The position numbers and the translations under genes were made by a program. A DNA stretch of 33,254 bases. It comes from Nemertoderma westbladi. Its lineage: Eukaryota > Xenacoelomorpha > Nemertodermatida > Nemertodermatidae. Shown here one piece after another: positions 23,041 through 32,843 of the stretch. Location of the stretch: assembly GCA_032718475.1 (NCBI GenBank), contig JAUCBJ010003325.1, positions 1 through 33,254 on the forward strand, in the 5' to 3' direction. Position 1 is the stretch's first letter. Each line of letters opens with the position of its first letter. The notes under the pieces were generated by a model, which was not told the origin of the DNA, ran no database searches, and saw nothing but the letters and a program-made list of their open reading frames with translations.

Positions 23041-23066
23041 CCCTGCCCTGCCCTACAGCCCTACCC
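23041..23066 (-). promoter_or_regulatory. Potential G-quadruplex upstream of NPRL2
   Basis: On the NPRL2 sense strand there are five GGG tracts with loops TA, CTGTA, CA and CA. They lie about 82-107 nt before the NPRL2 ATG. This fits the canonical G4 pattern (loops of 7 nt or less) and sits where a 5' UTR or core promoter would be. Function is inferred only. Confidence 0.5.
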
Positions 23067-23611
23067 TAATGTTATTGTTTTTATCAACAATTCGAACTCC
23101 AAAACGACTGCTGGACTGTGTATGGCGATGCCACGAGCTTGCGATCAGGCGATTACAGGATTAGCCGATGTGGTCCAACTAACTGACTAAATGAGAATGT
23201 ATGAGTTGGCTTCGATCTGTCGATGTGTCAGTGTGTTGCTGAATTGTGTCCAGTATTACCATACATATTTCCTCATGATGATACTGGGATACTGGCCTAC
23301 TCACAGCTGTACTTCCACAGATTGACCGATACCAGATACAAAACCCATGCCAGTACAGCAGTATGCCAGTATGCCACACCAGCACACAGCTACTACTGTA
23401 CTAACAACTAACATCATTACCTACCTACTGACCTAGAGTACAGTCAGAAAGTACTGAGTAGGCCTAAAGTTTCAAGTTTATTTAATGACGCATTAAAACA
23501 TATTATGTATAAGGTAAATGTACGTTCACACACTGTAGTTAGTTAGCTAAGATAATATTTATACACCATTATTTTGAGATATTAATCAAACCACCCCAAC
23601 CACCCTACACA

Positions 23612-23850
23612 GAAGAATAGCAAAATCACATTAAAATATATTATGCACAGTGTCTAAAAACGCAGTAATGTAGATTGGCAGTAAAAGCGTACAAATACAG
23701 CAAAAAGCACAGCAAAATATATTATGTACAGTATATTGTCTACAAATTAGCAATACATTTGCAACATGGAGAATAACAAAAATCACATTAAAATATATTA
23801 TATTATATTCAGTAAATACTCTAAAAACACAGCAATACATTTTGCAACAT
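23612..23850. repeat. Degenerate tandem repeat, three copies of about 77 bp
   Basis: Related segments begin near 23612, 23690 and 23768. Each runs through AAAATATATTAT, a CAGT-containing stretch, CTA(A/C)AAA and GCA(A/G)TA. Copies differ by many substitutions and small indels, so the array is old. No function is suggested. Confidence 0.55.
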
Positions 23851-24157
23851 TGTGGTGATGTTAAGAGTATAACGTAGTAATAACGTACATTATTAATAAT
23901 AGTTGATTGCAAAAATACGGATAGTGAATGCCAAGTAAAACTTTGTCTATTGATGAAATATTGAAAGAAATGTGATAGAGACTGGCATCGTATTCAAATA
24001 CAAACAAAACTAAATAAAATTGTATTATTAAAGGTGGTGATTTGCATCATACAGTACACGGTAAGGGAAGTGGATACACAAATAAAAAATATTAAAATAA
24101 AAGTAATGTCTAAGATGAATGTAGCTGATTTATCTACAGTGTTGGTCAGTTAGTGTT

Positions 24158-24166
24158 CTTATTCTG
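24158..24166. repeat. Left 9-bp target-site duplication (CTTATTCTG)
   Basis: CTTATTCTG directly precedes the left inverted end and recurs exactly at 26217-26225 after the right end. Confidence 0.7.
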
Positions 24167-24422
24167 TGGTAAATATTTTCGACCTACGCGTAGCTACGCG
24201 TAGTTTGTAACTTCCATTCCTGTCATTTACCGGTAGGACAAGACTTACTGCCTTTTTAACAACTACGCGTAGGTGTTTTAAAGCTACGCGTAGTTATTTT
24301 GGAACTACGCGTAGGTATTTTGAAACTACGCGTAGGTGCTACGCGTAGCCGTCCTGATAACAATGATGTTTCATTTCAGGTCCGGTAGGGTTGAGTTGTT
24401 AGGCATGTATAGGTATATGTCA

Positions 24423-25424
24423 CCAACTAATTTGAATTAGCTGGGGTTCTGCTACTTCCGGTACATTTTTGGTTTCAAATGGTGTCCGTCAAGGAAGTTT
24501 GCTCAGCCCCCTCTTATTTAACATTTATATGAATGACTTAAGTGTAGAACTAAACAAATCTAATGTTGTATGTAAAGTTGGAAAGTCTTTTAAATCACTT
24601 ATTTTACGCAGATGACCTGTGTTTACTGTCGACGAGTATTTTTGGGTTACGAGCACTAGTCAATTTGAGCGTTACGGCGCTAAATTTGATATTTTGTTCA
24701 ATCCATTCAAATCACACTGTTTGTATTTTTTGCCTTATCGTTTTCACCGTGCAGGCGACATCTATCTCAATGGAAAACCGTTAGACTGTGTTAAGCAGGT
24801 ATCATACTTGGGACACATTATAAGCTGTGACCTTTCTGATGAAGCAGACATGAATAAAGTTAAATCTTCTTTATTTTGTCGAGGTAATTTGTTAGTTAGA
24901 AATTTCTCTCAGTGTTCTCTTGGTGTTAAATTATGTTTGTTCAAAACTTATTGCTACAGTTTATATTGCTGCTCTTTGTGGTCTATTTTCCGTGTACAAA
25001 CTTTGCGACAAGTGAAAGTAGACTATAACATGTGTTTTCGTCTGTTGTTTAAATACTCCCGTAGTGACGATGCAGACACAATTTTTGTTAATAATAGAGT
25101 AATTAACTTTAAGGCCATTATGCGCAAAGTTATATTTTCCTTGTTAAACAGAGTAAATAATTTAGGTGATACGCTAATTGGTGCCGTTATAACAAATTTT
25201 TCAGTGAACTCTGCTCTGATTGATCTGTGGCACAAGGTGCTTGATCCAAGTTAAACGTAATTATTGTATTCGAAATACATTGTTGAATTTTCTTTTTTTC
25301 TTATTTTGTGTAATTCTACTTTAATGTGCTGTATTTCTCTAATTTAGTTTAGTTTAGTTTAGTTCAGTCTTGTATGTACAATGGATCGTTTGTGTCTGAG
25401 ATTATAAATAAAATAAATAAATAA
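24423..25424 (+). mobile_element. 5'-truncated non-LTR retrotransposon (LINE)
   Basis: A reverse-transcriptase C-terminal half is followed by a 3' UTR. That UTR ends in an ATAAATAAAATAAATAAAT-type simple tail at about 25404-25427, as expected for LINEs that end in short tandem repeats instead of poly(A). The octamer ATATGTCA lies at 24415-24422 before the element and at 25425-25432 after it, a plausible target duplication. It is nested in the CTACGCGTAG transposon and therefore inserted later. The clade is jockey/CR1-like by the look of the protein; I cannot place it more finely. Confidence 0.75.
24439..25254 (+). pseudogene. Decayed LINE reverse transcriptase (C-terminal part)
   Basis: The first frame carries the RT motif RQGSLLSP at 24487-24510, followed by LLFNIYMNDL. 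A frameshift near 24590 moves the reading to the frame with the catalytic FYADD (YADD at 24605-24616). A second shift near 24660 returns to the first frame for the thumb and C-terminal part, which includes ERYGAKFDI, YLNGKPL and YLG at 24805, and runs to the TAA at 25252-25254. The catalytic aspartates are kept, but the two frameshifts and the missing fingers/endonuclease parts make it non-functional. No host function is suggested. Confidence 0.8.
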
Positions 25425-25432
25425 ATATGTCA

Positions 25433-26098
25433 GGTATCTGATTATCAGACAAATGGAATAACAGAATCGGACGCTCATATCTCTACATACAGCACTGGTA
25501 ATAATATTCGGCTCTTTACAAACACAGGATAAAAAGTAGTCCTAAAATTCACGTCTCATGATTCAAATATCTTTGTTTCCATCGGATTATTTAAATATTC
25601 TACAGTAGTATATGCTACCAGTCTACCGGTGAAGTGGTTAAGCGAAAGCTGATAAATACAATGCATATAATTCAATTGTTTGGTCAAATAACGAGTGCAA
25701 CCAATCATGGTAGACAATTTAGTCTCCCCCTTCCCTTGTCAAGGGGTTAACATATTAATTATATCCTTACCATATCGTGAACAAAGGCAATAAAAAGCAA
25801 TGGAGAATCGATAAGAACCATCCGGCCTATTTCCTTTGTAAACTATTTTTGAACTCTAAACATTATTTACCGGTAACACATTTTAGCGCCCACAACGCAT
25901 GAAGTGAAGAATATGTAGTCTTAGCGTATTCCTCTATATAGAGTATACAGGTATAGGATACATTACTGTTGAAAGCATTTGATGGTTGTGGGTTGTTTAT
26001 TGAACATACCGTATTGTGTGTTATTTCAGTACTGACTCGCTTGGAATACGTAGGCCTACTAATGATAAACGTCGTATAGGCATAGTTATGGGTAGCTC
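25433..26098. other. Interior of the CTACGCGTAG transposon, no genes
   Basis: This AT-rich filler lies between the LINE tail and the right subterminal palindromes. I see no reading frame, RNA gene or strong repeat in it. Confidence 0.5.
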
Positions 26099-26216
26099 CT
26101 ACGCGAAGTTATACGTAGCACCTACGCGTAGTTAATGTTAAAACTCTGAAACTGGTGATATATGACCCAATGTTGCGAACTACGCGTAGCTACGCGTAGG
26201 TCGAAAAGATTTACCC

Positions 26217-26225
26217 CTTATTCTG
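26217..26225. repeat. Right 9-bp target-site duplication (CTTATTCTG)
   Basis: Exact copy of 24158-24166, immediately after the right end of the CTACGCGTAG transposon. Confidence 0.7.
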
Positions 26226-27071
26226 CGTCAGGGATATCCTCAAGAGGCTACTACTGTACTACAACTACTCGTCAAGACCTACTACAGTACTACTGTAGAA
26301 GACAGGCCGTGCAGCCGACTGCTAGGCCCTAAAACTTATGGGACGACTTTTTATTAACAATGCTGATGCTACAGTGTAAATGAATACAGATTACTCATAA
26401 TGGCCATTCTTTCACACTCACTAACTGTATATTTGGCTATTTGGGGTAATCGCTGACGGAGAATCTGTTTCTACAGTTAAGTCAACAACTATTTGCCTCT
26501 ATTGATATTCTCCTTAACAGTGTCAATTCGCCAAGGCTCCGCCAACTTCGTGGCTCGCCCCACACCCCTATCATTCAACAATATTGATTTTACTTTATGT
26601 ACTAAATTAACTCTCACTTTTTTGTATGCTCCCCAAATCCCAGTTATGGGTTTGCCCCCCCCCCCCCCCCCCAGATTTGGCCTCTGCCCCCCCAGATATT
26701 ATGATCACCATACGCGCCTGTATGTTTCTGGCAGTAATTTTTTCATCCAAAAATGATATCTACTCAATAAGGCGAGCTATACATAGGGCAATGACAAAAT
26801 GCGTACTTTGGTGGTGGTATTGATTTGTTCTTGTTGTGTTAATTGCGTCGTTTGAAGGGAAAATACATTGAGATGGTTTATAACTTACCGTATATTAAAG
26901 TTTGAGGCTAATTATAACAGTACAAGTACAGTATGAGTACAGTACAGGCCAAGTACAGTAGGGCTGAGCACAGTGGCAGCAGATGACGTTATTGACAGAT
27001 GGCAGGCCATGAGGAGGTAAATTGCAGACATACAAGGTATCAGATAGTATTCCCTGGTCTACCTTTTACCC
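26226..27071. other. Intergenic or intronic stretch with simple-sequence tracts
   Basis: It holds a C-tract of 18 bases at 26655-26672, with a second run of C shortly after (about 26687-26693), and overlapping AGTACAGTA words at about 26920-26960. The short open frames across the C-tract are low-complexity artefacts. No exon is recognised. Confidence 0.5.
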
Positions 27072-27150
27072 GAGCCGCTATATAGCTGAATGGTTAGAGC
27101 GTCAGACTTCCAACCCGGAGGTCACCTCTTCAATCCCACCTGGACGTTAT
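27072..27150 (+). repeat. tRNA-derived SINE head or tRNA pseudogene
   Basis: TAGCTGAATGGTTAGAGCG matches the A-box/D-arm of a tRNA. It is followed by an anticodon-arm-like GTCAGACTTCCAACC, a GGAGGTCAC variable part and a damaged B box (CTTCAATCCC). The T stem does not pair well, so this is not a working tRNA gene. The following 130 bp up to the 44-bp array could be the SINE body, but I cannot confirm it. Confidence 0.5.
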
Positions 27151-27280
27151 TGCCAACTTTGCTAAGCTGTGCCCAACATAAAGTTATAAAATTCGATATC
27201 TTCTTGGTGAAATAATTTTTGAAAGCGGGTCATTATTATAATTATCAGATGTAATCCTTTCGATTAAATTAAATGCGGAA

Positions 27281-30200
27281 AATTAATTAAAACTGTGATG
27301 GTATCCGGAATTAGCGCCCTTCTAAATGAATTAAAACTGTGATGGTATCCGGAATTAGCGCCCTTCTAAATGAATTAAAACTGTGATGGTATCCGGAATT
27401 AGCGCCCTTCTAAATGAATTAAAACTGCGATGGTATCCGGAATTAGCGCCCTTCTAAATGAATTAAAACTGTGATGGTATCCGGAATTAGCGCCCTTCTA
27501 AATGAATTAAAACTGTGATGGTATCCGGAATTAGCGCCCTTCTAAATTAATTAAAACTGTGATGGTATCCGGAATTAGCGCCCTTCTAAATGAATTAAAA
27601 CTGTGATCGTATCCGGAATTAGCGCCCTTCTAAATGAATTAAAACTGTGATGGTATCCGGAATTAGCGCCCTTCTAAATTAATTAAAACTGTGATGGTAT
27701 CCGGAATTAGCGCCCTTCTAAATGAATTAAAACTGTGATGGTATCCGGAATTAGCGCCCTTCTAAATGAATTAAAACTGTGATGGTATCCGGAATTAGCG
27801 CCCTTCTAAATTAATTAAAACTGTGATGGTATCCGGAATTAGCGCCCTTCTAAATTAATTAAAACTGTGATGGTATCCGGAATTAGCGCCCTTCTAAATG
27901 AATTAAAACTGTGATCGTATCCGGAATTAGCGCCCTTCTAAATGAATTAAAACTGTGATGGTATCCGGAATTAGAACCCTTCTAAATTAATTAAAACTGT
28001 GATGGTATCCGGAATTAGCGCCCTTCTAAATTAATTAAAACTGTGATGGTATCCGGAATTAGCGCCCTTCTAAATTAATTAAAACTGTGATGGTATCCGG
28101 AATTAGCGCCCTTCTAATTGAATTAAAACTGTGATGGTATCCGGAATTAGCGCCCTTCTAAATTAATTAAAACTGTGATGGTATCCGGAATTAGCGCCCT
28201 TCTAATTGAATTAAAACTGTGATGGTATCCGGAATTAGCGCCCTTCTAAATTAATTAAAACTGTGATGGTATCCGGAATTAGCGCCCTTCTAAATTAATT
28301 AAAACGTGATGGTATCCGGAATTAGCGCCCTTCTAAATGAATTAAAACTGTGATGGTATCCGGAATTAGCGCCCTTCTAAATTAATTAAAACTGTGATGG
28401 TATCCGGAATTAGCGCCCTTCTAAATTAATTAAAACTGTGATGGTATCCGGAATTAGCGCCCTTCTAATTGAATTAAAACTGTGATGGTATCCGGAATTA
28501 GCGCCCTTCTAAATTAATCAAAACTGTGATGGTATCCGGAATTAGCGCCCTTCTAATTGAATTAAAACTGTGATGGTATCCGGAATTAGCGCCCTTCTAA
28601 ATTAATTAAAACTGTGATGGTATCCGGAATTGGCGCCCTTCTAAATTAATTAAAACGTGATGGTATCCGGAATTAGCGCCCTTCTAAATGAATTAAAACT
28701 GTGATGGTATCCGGAATTAGCGCCCTTCTAAATGAATTAAAACTGTGATGGTATCCGGAATTAGCGCCCTTCTAAATGAATTAAAACTGTGATGGTATCC
28801 GGAATTAGAACCCTTCTAAATTAATTAAAACTGTGATGGTATCCGGAATTAGCGCCCTTCTAAATTAATTAAAACTGTGATGGTATCCGGAATTAGCGCC
28901 CTTCTAAATTAATTAAAACTGTGATAGTATCCGGAATTAGCGCCCTTCTAATTGAATTAAAACTGTGATGGTATCCGGAATTAGCGCCCTTCTAAATTAA
29001 TTAAAACTGTGATGGTATCCGGAATTAGCGCCCTTCTAATTGAATTAAAACTGTGATGGTATCCGGAATTAGCGCCCTTCTAAATTAATTAAAACTGTGA
29101 TGGTATCCGGAATTAGCGCCCTTCTAAATGAATTAAAACTGTGATGGTATCCGGAATTAGCGCCCTTCTAAATGAATTAAAACTGTGATGGTATCCGGAA
29201 TTAGCGCCCTTCTAAATGAATTAAAACTGTGATGGTATCCGGAATTAGCGCCCTTCTAAATGAATTAAAACTGTGATGGTATCCGGAATTAGCGCCCTTC
29301 TAAATGAATTAAAACTGTGATGGTATCCGGAATTAGCGCCCTTCTAAATGAATTAAAACTGTGATGGTATCCGGAATTAGCGCCCTTCTAAATGAATTAA
29401 AACTGTGATGGTATCCGGAATTAGCGCCCTTCTAAATTAATTAAATCTGTGAGGGTATCCGGAATTTGCGCCCTTCTAAATGAATTAAAACTGTGATGGT
29501 ATCCGGAATTAGCGCCCTTCTAAATTAATTAAAACTGTGAGGGTATCCGGAATTAGCGCCCTTCTAAATGAATTAAAACTGTGATGGTATCCGGATTTAG
29601 CACCCTTCTATATTAATTAAAACTGTGATGGTATCCGGAATTAGCGCCCTTCTAAATGAATTAAAACTGTGAGGGTATTCGGAATTAGCGCCCTTCTAAA
29701 TTAATTAAAACTGTGATGGTATCCGGAATTAGCGCCCTTCTAAATTAATTAAAACTGTGATGGTATCCGGAATTAGCGCCCTTCTAAATTAATTAAAACT
29801 GTGATGGTATCCGGAATTAGCGCCCTTCTAAATTAATTAAAACTGTGATGGTATCCGGAATTAGCGCCCTTCTAAATTAATTAAAACTGTGATGGTATCC
29901 GGAATTAGCGCCCTTCTAAATGAATTAAAACTGTGATGGTATCCGGAATTAGTGCCCTTCTAAATGAATTAAAACTGTGATGGTATCCGGAATTAGCGCC
30001 CTTCTAAATGAATTAAAACTGTGATGGTATCCGGAATTAGCGCCCTTCTAAATGAATTAAAACTGTGATGGTATCCGGAATTAGCGCCCTTCTAAATGAA
30101 TTAAAACTGTGATGGTATCCGGAATTAGCGCCCTTCTAAATGAATTAAAACTGTGATGGTATCCGGAATTAGCGCCCTTCTAAATGAATTAAAACTGTGA

Positions 30201-31817
30201 TGGTATCCGGAATTAGCGCCCTTCTAAATGAATTAAAACTGTGATGGTATCCGGAATTAGCGCCCTTCTAAATTAATTAAATCTGTGAGGGTATCCGGAA
30301 TTAGCGCCCTTCTAAATGAATTAAAACTGTGATGGTATCCGGAATTAGCGCCCTTCTAAATTAATTAAAACTGTGAGGGTATCCGGAATTAGCGCCCTTC
30401 TAAATGAATTAAAACTGTGAAGGTATCCGGAATTAGCGCCCTTCTATATTAATTAAAACTGTGATGGTATCCGGAATTAGCGCCCTTCTAAATGAATTAA
30501 AACTGTGAGGGTATCCGGAATTAGCGCCCTTCTAAATTAATTAAAACTGTGATGGTATCCGGAATTAGCGCCCTTCTAAATTAATTAAAACTGTGATGGT
30601 ATCCGGAATTAGCGCCCTTCTAAATTAATTAAAACTGTGATGGTATCCGGAATTAGTGCCCTTCTAAATTAATTAAAACTGTGATGGTATCCGGAATTAG
30701 CGCCCTTCTAAATTAATTAAAACTGTGATGGTATCCGGAATTAGCGCCCTTCTAAATGAATTAAAACTGTGATGGTATCCGGAATTAGCGCCCTTATAAA
30801 TTCATTAAAACTGTGATGGTATCCGGAATTAGCGCCCTTCTAAATTAATTAAAACTGTGATGGTATCCTGAATTAGCGCCCTTCTAAAGGAATTAAAACT
30901 GTGATGGTATCCGGAATTAGCGCCCTTCTAAATGAATTAAAACTGTGAGGGTATCCGGAATTAGCACCCTTCTAAATTAATTAAAACTGTGATGGTATCC
31001 GGAATTAGCGCCCTTCTAAATTAATTAAAACTGTGATGGTATCCGGAATTAGCGCCCTTCTAAATTAATTAAAACTGTGATGGTATCCGGAATTAGCGCC
31101 CTTCTAAATTAATTAAAACTGTGATGGTATCCGGAATTAGCGCCCTTCTAAATGAATTAAAACTGTGATGGTATCCGGAATTAGCGCCCTTCTAAATTAA
31201 TTAAAACTGTGATGGTATCCGGAATTAGCTCCCTTCCAAATTAATTAAAACTGTGATGGTATCCGGAATTAGCGCCCTTCTAAATGAATTAAAACTGTGA
31301 GGGTATCCGGAATTAGCGCCCTTCTAAATTAATTAAACTGTGATGGTATCCGGAATTAGCGCCCTTCTAAATTAATTAAAACTGTGATGGTATCCTGAAT
31401 TAGCGCCCTTCTAAATGAATTAAAACTGTGATGGTATCCGGAATTAGCGCCCTTCTAAATGAATTAAAACTGTGAGGGTATCCGGAATTAGCGCCCTTCT
31501 AAATTAATTAAAACTGTGATGGTATCCGGAATTAGCGCCCTTCTAAATGAATTAAAACTGTGAGGTCATCCGGAATTAGCGCCCTTCTAAATAAATTAAA
31601 ACTGTGAGGGTATCCGGAATTAGCGCCCTTCTAAATGAATTAAAACTGTGAGGGTATCCGGAATTAGCGCCCTTCTAAATTAATTAAAACTGTGATGGTT
31701 TCCGGAATTAGCGCCCTTTTAAATTAATTGAAACTGTGATGGTATCCGGAATTAGCGCCCTTCTAAATTAATTAAAACTGTGAGGGTATCCTGAATTAGC
31801 GCCCTTCTAAATGAATT
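27281..31817. repeat. 44-bp satellite array, about 103 copies
   Basis: The unit includes AAAACTGTGATGGTATCCGG and then AATTAGCGCCCTTCT, joined by a variable linker (AAATGAATT, AAATTAATT or AATTGAATT). A few units are 43 bp. Each standard unit has two CpGs, in CCGG and GCGC. Variants are regional. The AATTGAATT linker occurs only at about 28.1-29.05 kb, and GAGGGTATCC only from about 29.45 kb on. Shared private mutations reveal multi-unit duplications: TTAGAACCC at 27971 and 28805, and TTAAATCTGTGAGGG at 29441 and 30277, each 19 units apart. All frames contain stops, so nothing is encoded. It probably lies inside an anoctamin intron. Confidence 0.97.
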
Positions 31818-32293
31818 TGTTAGAAATGTGGAGAATTTGTTAGAAATGTGCAATCTCTATACAGTTTATGAGATAGTGGCTTTTTAAGGAATTTTTTTTT
31901 AGAAAGGTTCTATCTTAGAATTTTGTTGACGAAATTACAAAAGTTCAATTTCCACAGTTTGTAAGAAAACTGAGATAATGAAGAATAAATCCGATCTGTT
32001 CGTTTCGTGGTCTGCACTCCGCGCACAGTAGTTCCTTTATCCACTAAAACATCTGTCTGCTTAGAATGAATTATCGTTGTATCGCTTCTCTAGTTCTTCT
32101 GTAGAAGTGTCGGGGTCAAACCAGTTGTGTTTTCGTTGAAATGATACGACAATAATCCAGTATCTATAGATTGGGGATGTAAAGAAACCATCGACTTACC
32201 ATTATTACCTGTTGTTACACCTTCAACAATTAGTTTTTATTTCAACTGTCGTAGATACAAATTTCAAATGGTATCTATTTATTTGTATTTCAG
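31818..32293 (+). other. Presumed anoctamin intron, 3' part
   Basis: Between the 44-bp array and the first recognised exon. A direct repeat GAATTTGTTAGAAATGTG occurs at 31813-31830 and 31833-31850. Otherwise it is AT-rich with no coding signal. It ends in a T-rich tract and TTTCAG at 32288-32293, a good acceptor. Confidence 0.5.
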
Positions 32294-32414
32294 TATCAAA
32301 GCTAATAACGCGAGGCGTGATCAGTCAAGTAGTACCTCTTCACAACAACGACGATCTTTCACGACTCCGGGACATCTGGGTAAAGGCCGCCCTCAGAACT
32401 CAACCTTTGGACAA
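32294..32414 (+). CDS. Anoctamin (TMEM16, ANO8/ANO10-type) exon
   Basis: Seen: the 121-nt exon is bounded by TTTCAG and GTAAGT. It encodes 39 full codons (starting SKLITRGVIS, then VVPLHNNDDLSRLRDIWV, ending TQPLD) with split codons at both ends. Joined to the next exon in phase it reads QPLDKVAEYFG without a stop. Family knowledge: the run of a short helix, a [VF]PLH motif, L..LR..W and QPLD just before YFG is the cytosolic stretch preceding the first transmembrane helix of ANO10/ANO8-like anoctamins. These are ten-helix membrane proteins acting as lipid scramblases or ER-plasma-membrane tethers. Upstream exons are not found in the window, so the preceding intron must be long and may span the 44-bp array. 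The paralogue (ANO8 or ANO10) is not settled. Confidence 0.8.
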
Positions 32415-32701
32415 GTAAGTTAATTATACTAGGTGAGTACCGTCTCTAGGTCTGGTCGGACCCAAACCTTTGGTATACGATAGGTGATCAAGGCAAACTG
32501 AGAGCGAGAGTTTCTCCAATCTTTGACCTTGGCATTTTGCGTTCATTGAATTTCCAAAGAAACTATACGTGGTTTGGTGGTTACTCTTAAATGATGTAAC
32601 TTGTAACACTGCCAGCGTACTCAGACTCACTACACTAAATCTCACATTCGATTTATTTGTTTTTAATTACTGAACTCCTTAACTGATATTTCTTACTTTA
32701 G

Positions 32702-32843
32702 AGTCGCTGAATACTTTGGTGTTAAGATCGCAATGTACTTTGGATGGCTCGGCCATTACACGATAGCTCTAATGTTCCCGTCTCTCTTTGGTTTGTTTGT
32801 CTGGCTCTACATCTCTAGTACAAACGAATCCGAGGATCAACAG
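32702..32843 (+). CDS. Anoctamin (TMEM16, ANO8/ANO10-type) next exon with first transmembrane helix
   Basis: Seen: this exon is 142 nt long, with acceptor ACTTTAG and donor GTCAGT. One base completes the split lysine codon, then 47 codons follow and the exon ends in phase 0. The product starts VAEYFGVKIAMYFGWLGHYT and continues through a hydrophobic helix (IALMFPSLFGLFVWLYI) into an acidic loop (NESEDQQ). Family knowledge: YFG.K.A.YF.WLG.YT is a hallmark around transmembrane helix 1 of anoctamins, closest to the ANO8/ANO10 branch. The alternative acceptor two bases downstream would create a stop, which fixes the boundary. The intron between the two exons is 287 bp. The rest of the channel/scramblase domain lies beyond the right edge. 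Confidence 0.85.

Larger units (their letters stand above)
22960..24157. other. Upstream region of NPRL2 and intergenic DNA
   Basis: It contains the presumed NPRL2 promoter and 5' UTR (minus strand) with a G-rich tract at 23041-23066, and a three-copy degenerate repeat at about 23612-23850. No TATA box or further exon can be supported. The remainder is AT-rich with scattered TACAGTA/CCAGTAT words. Confidence 0.6.
24167..26216. mobile_element. Inverted-repeat DNA transposon with CTACGCGTAG subterminal repeats (2050 bp)
   Basis: Seen: the left end starts TGGTAAATATTTTCGACC. The reverse complement of the right end starts GGGTAAATCTTTTCGACC. Both run on into two abutting CTACGCGTAG palindromes and then TT(T/C)G, so the inverted match spans about 40 bp. 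An exact 9-bp duplication, CTTATTCTG, flanks the pair. Perfect CTACGCGTAG palindromes occur at 24184, 24194, 24263, 24284, 24305, 24326 and 24339 on the left and at 26122, 26180 and 26190 on the right, with two decayed copies near 26099 and 26113. Family knowledge: 9-bp duplications are usual for Mutator-like elements, and repeated subterminal motifs often bind transposase. There is no transposase frame, so it is non-autonomous. A LINE fragment is nested inside. Superfamily is tentative. Confidence 0.7.

Noticed and set aside
26493-26823. Open frames spanning the C-tract
   Set aside because: The proline-rich stretch is the translation of an 18-C run, and nothing else supports a gene.
27072-27150. 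A functional tRNA gene
   Set aside because: The B box is damaged and the T stem and acceptor stem do not pair, so a SINE head or tRNA pseudogene is more likely.
27281-31817. Regular 44-bp periodicity resembling a CRISPR array
   Set aside because: There are no unique spacers: the whole period is repeated, units vary by point mutations, and the context is animal genes.
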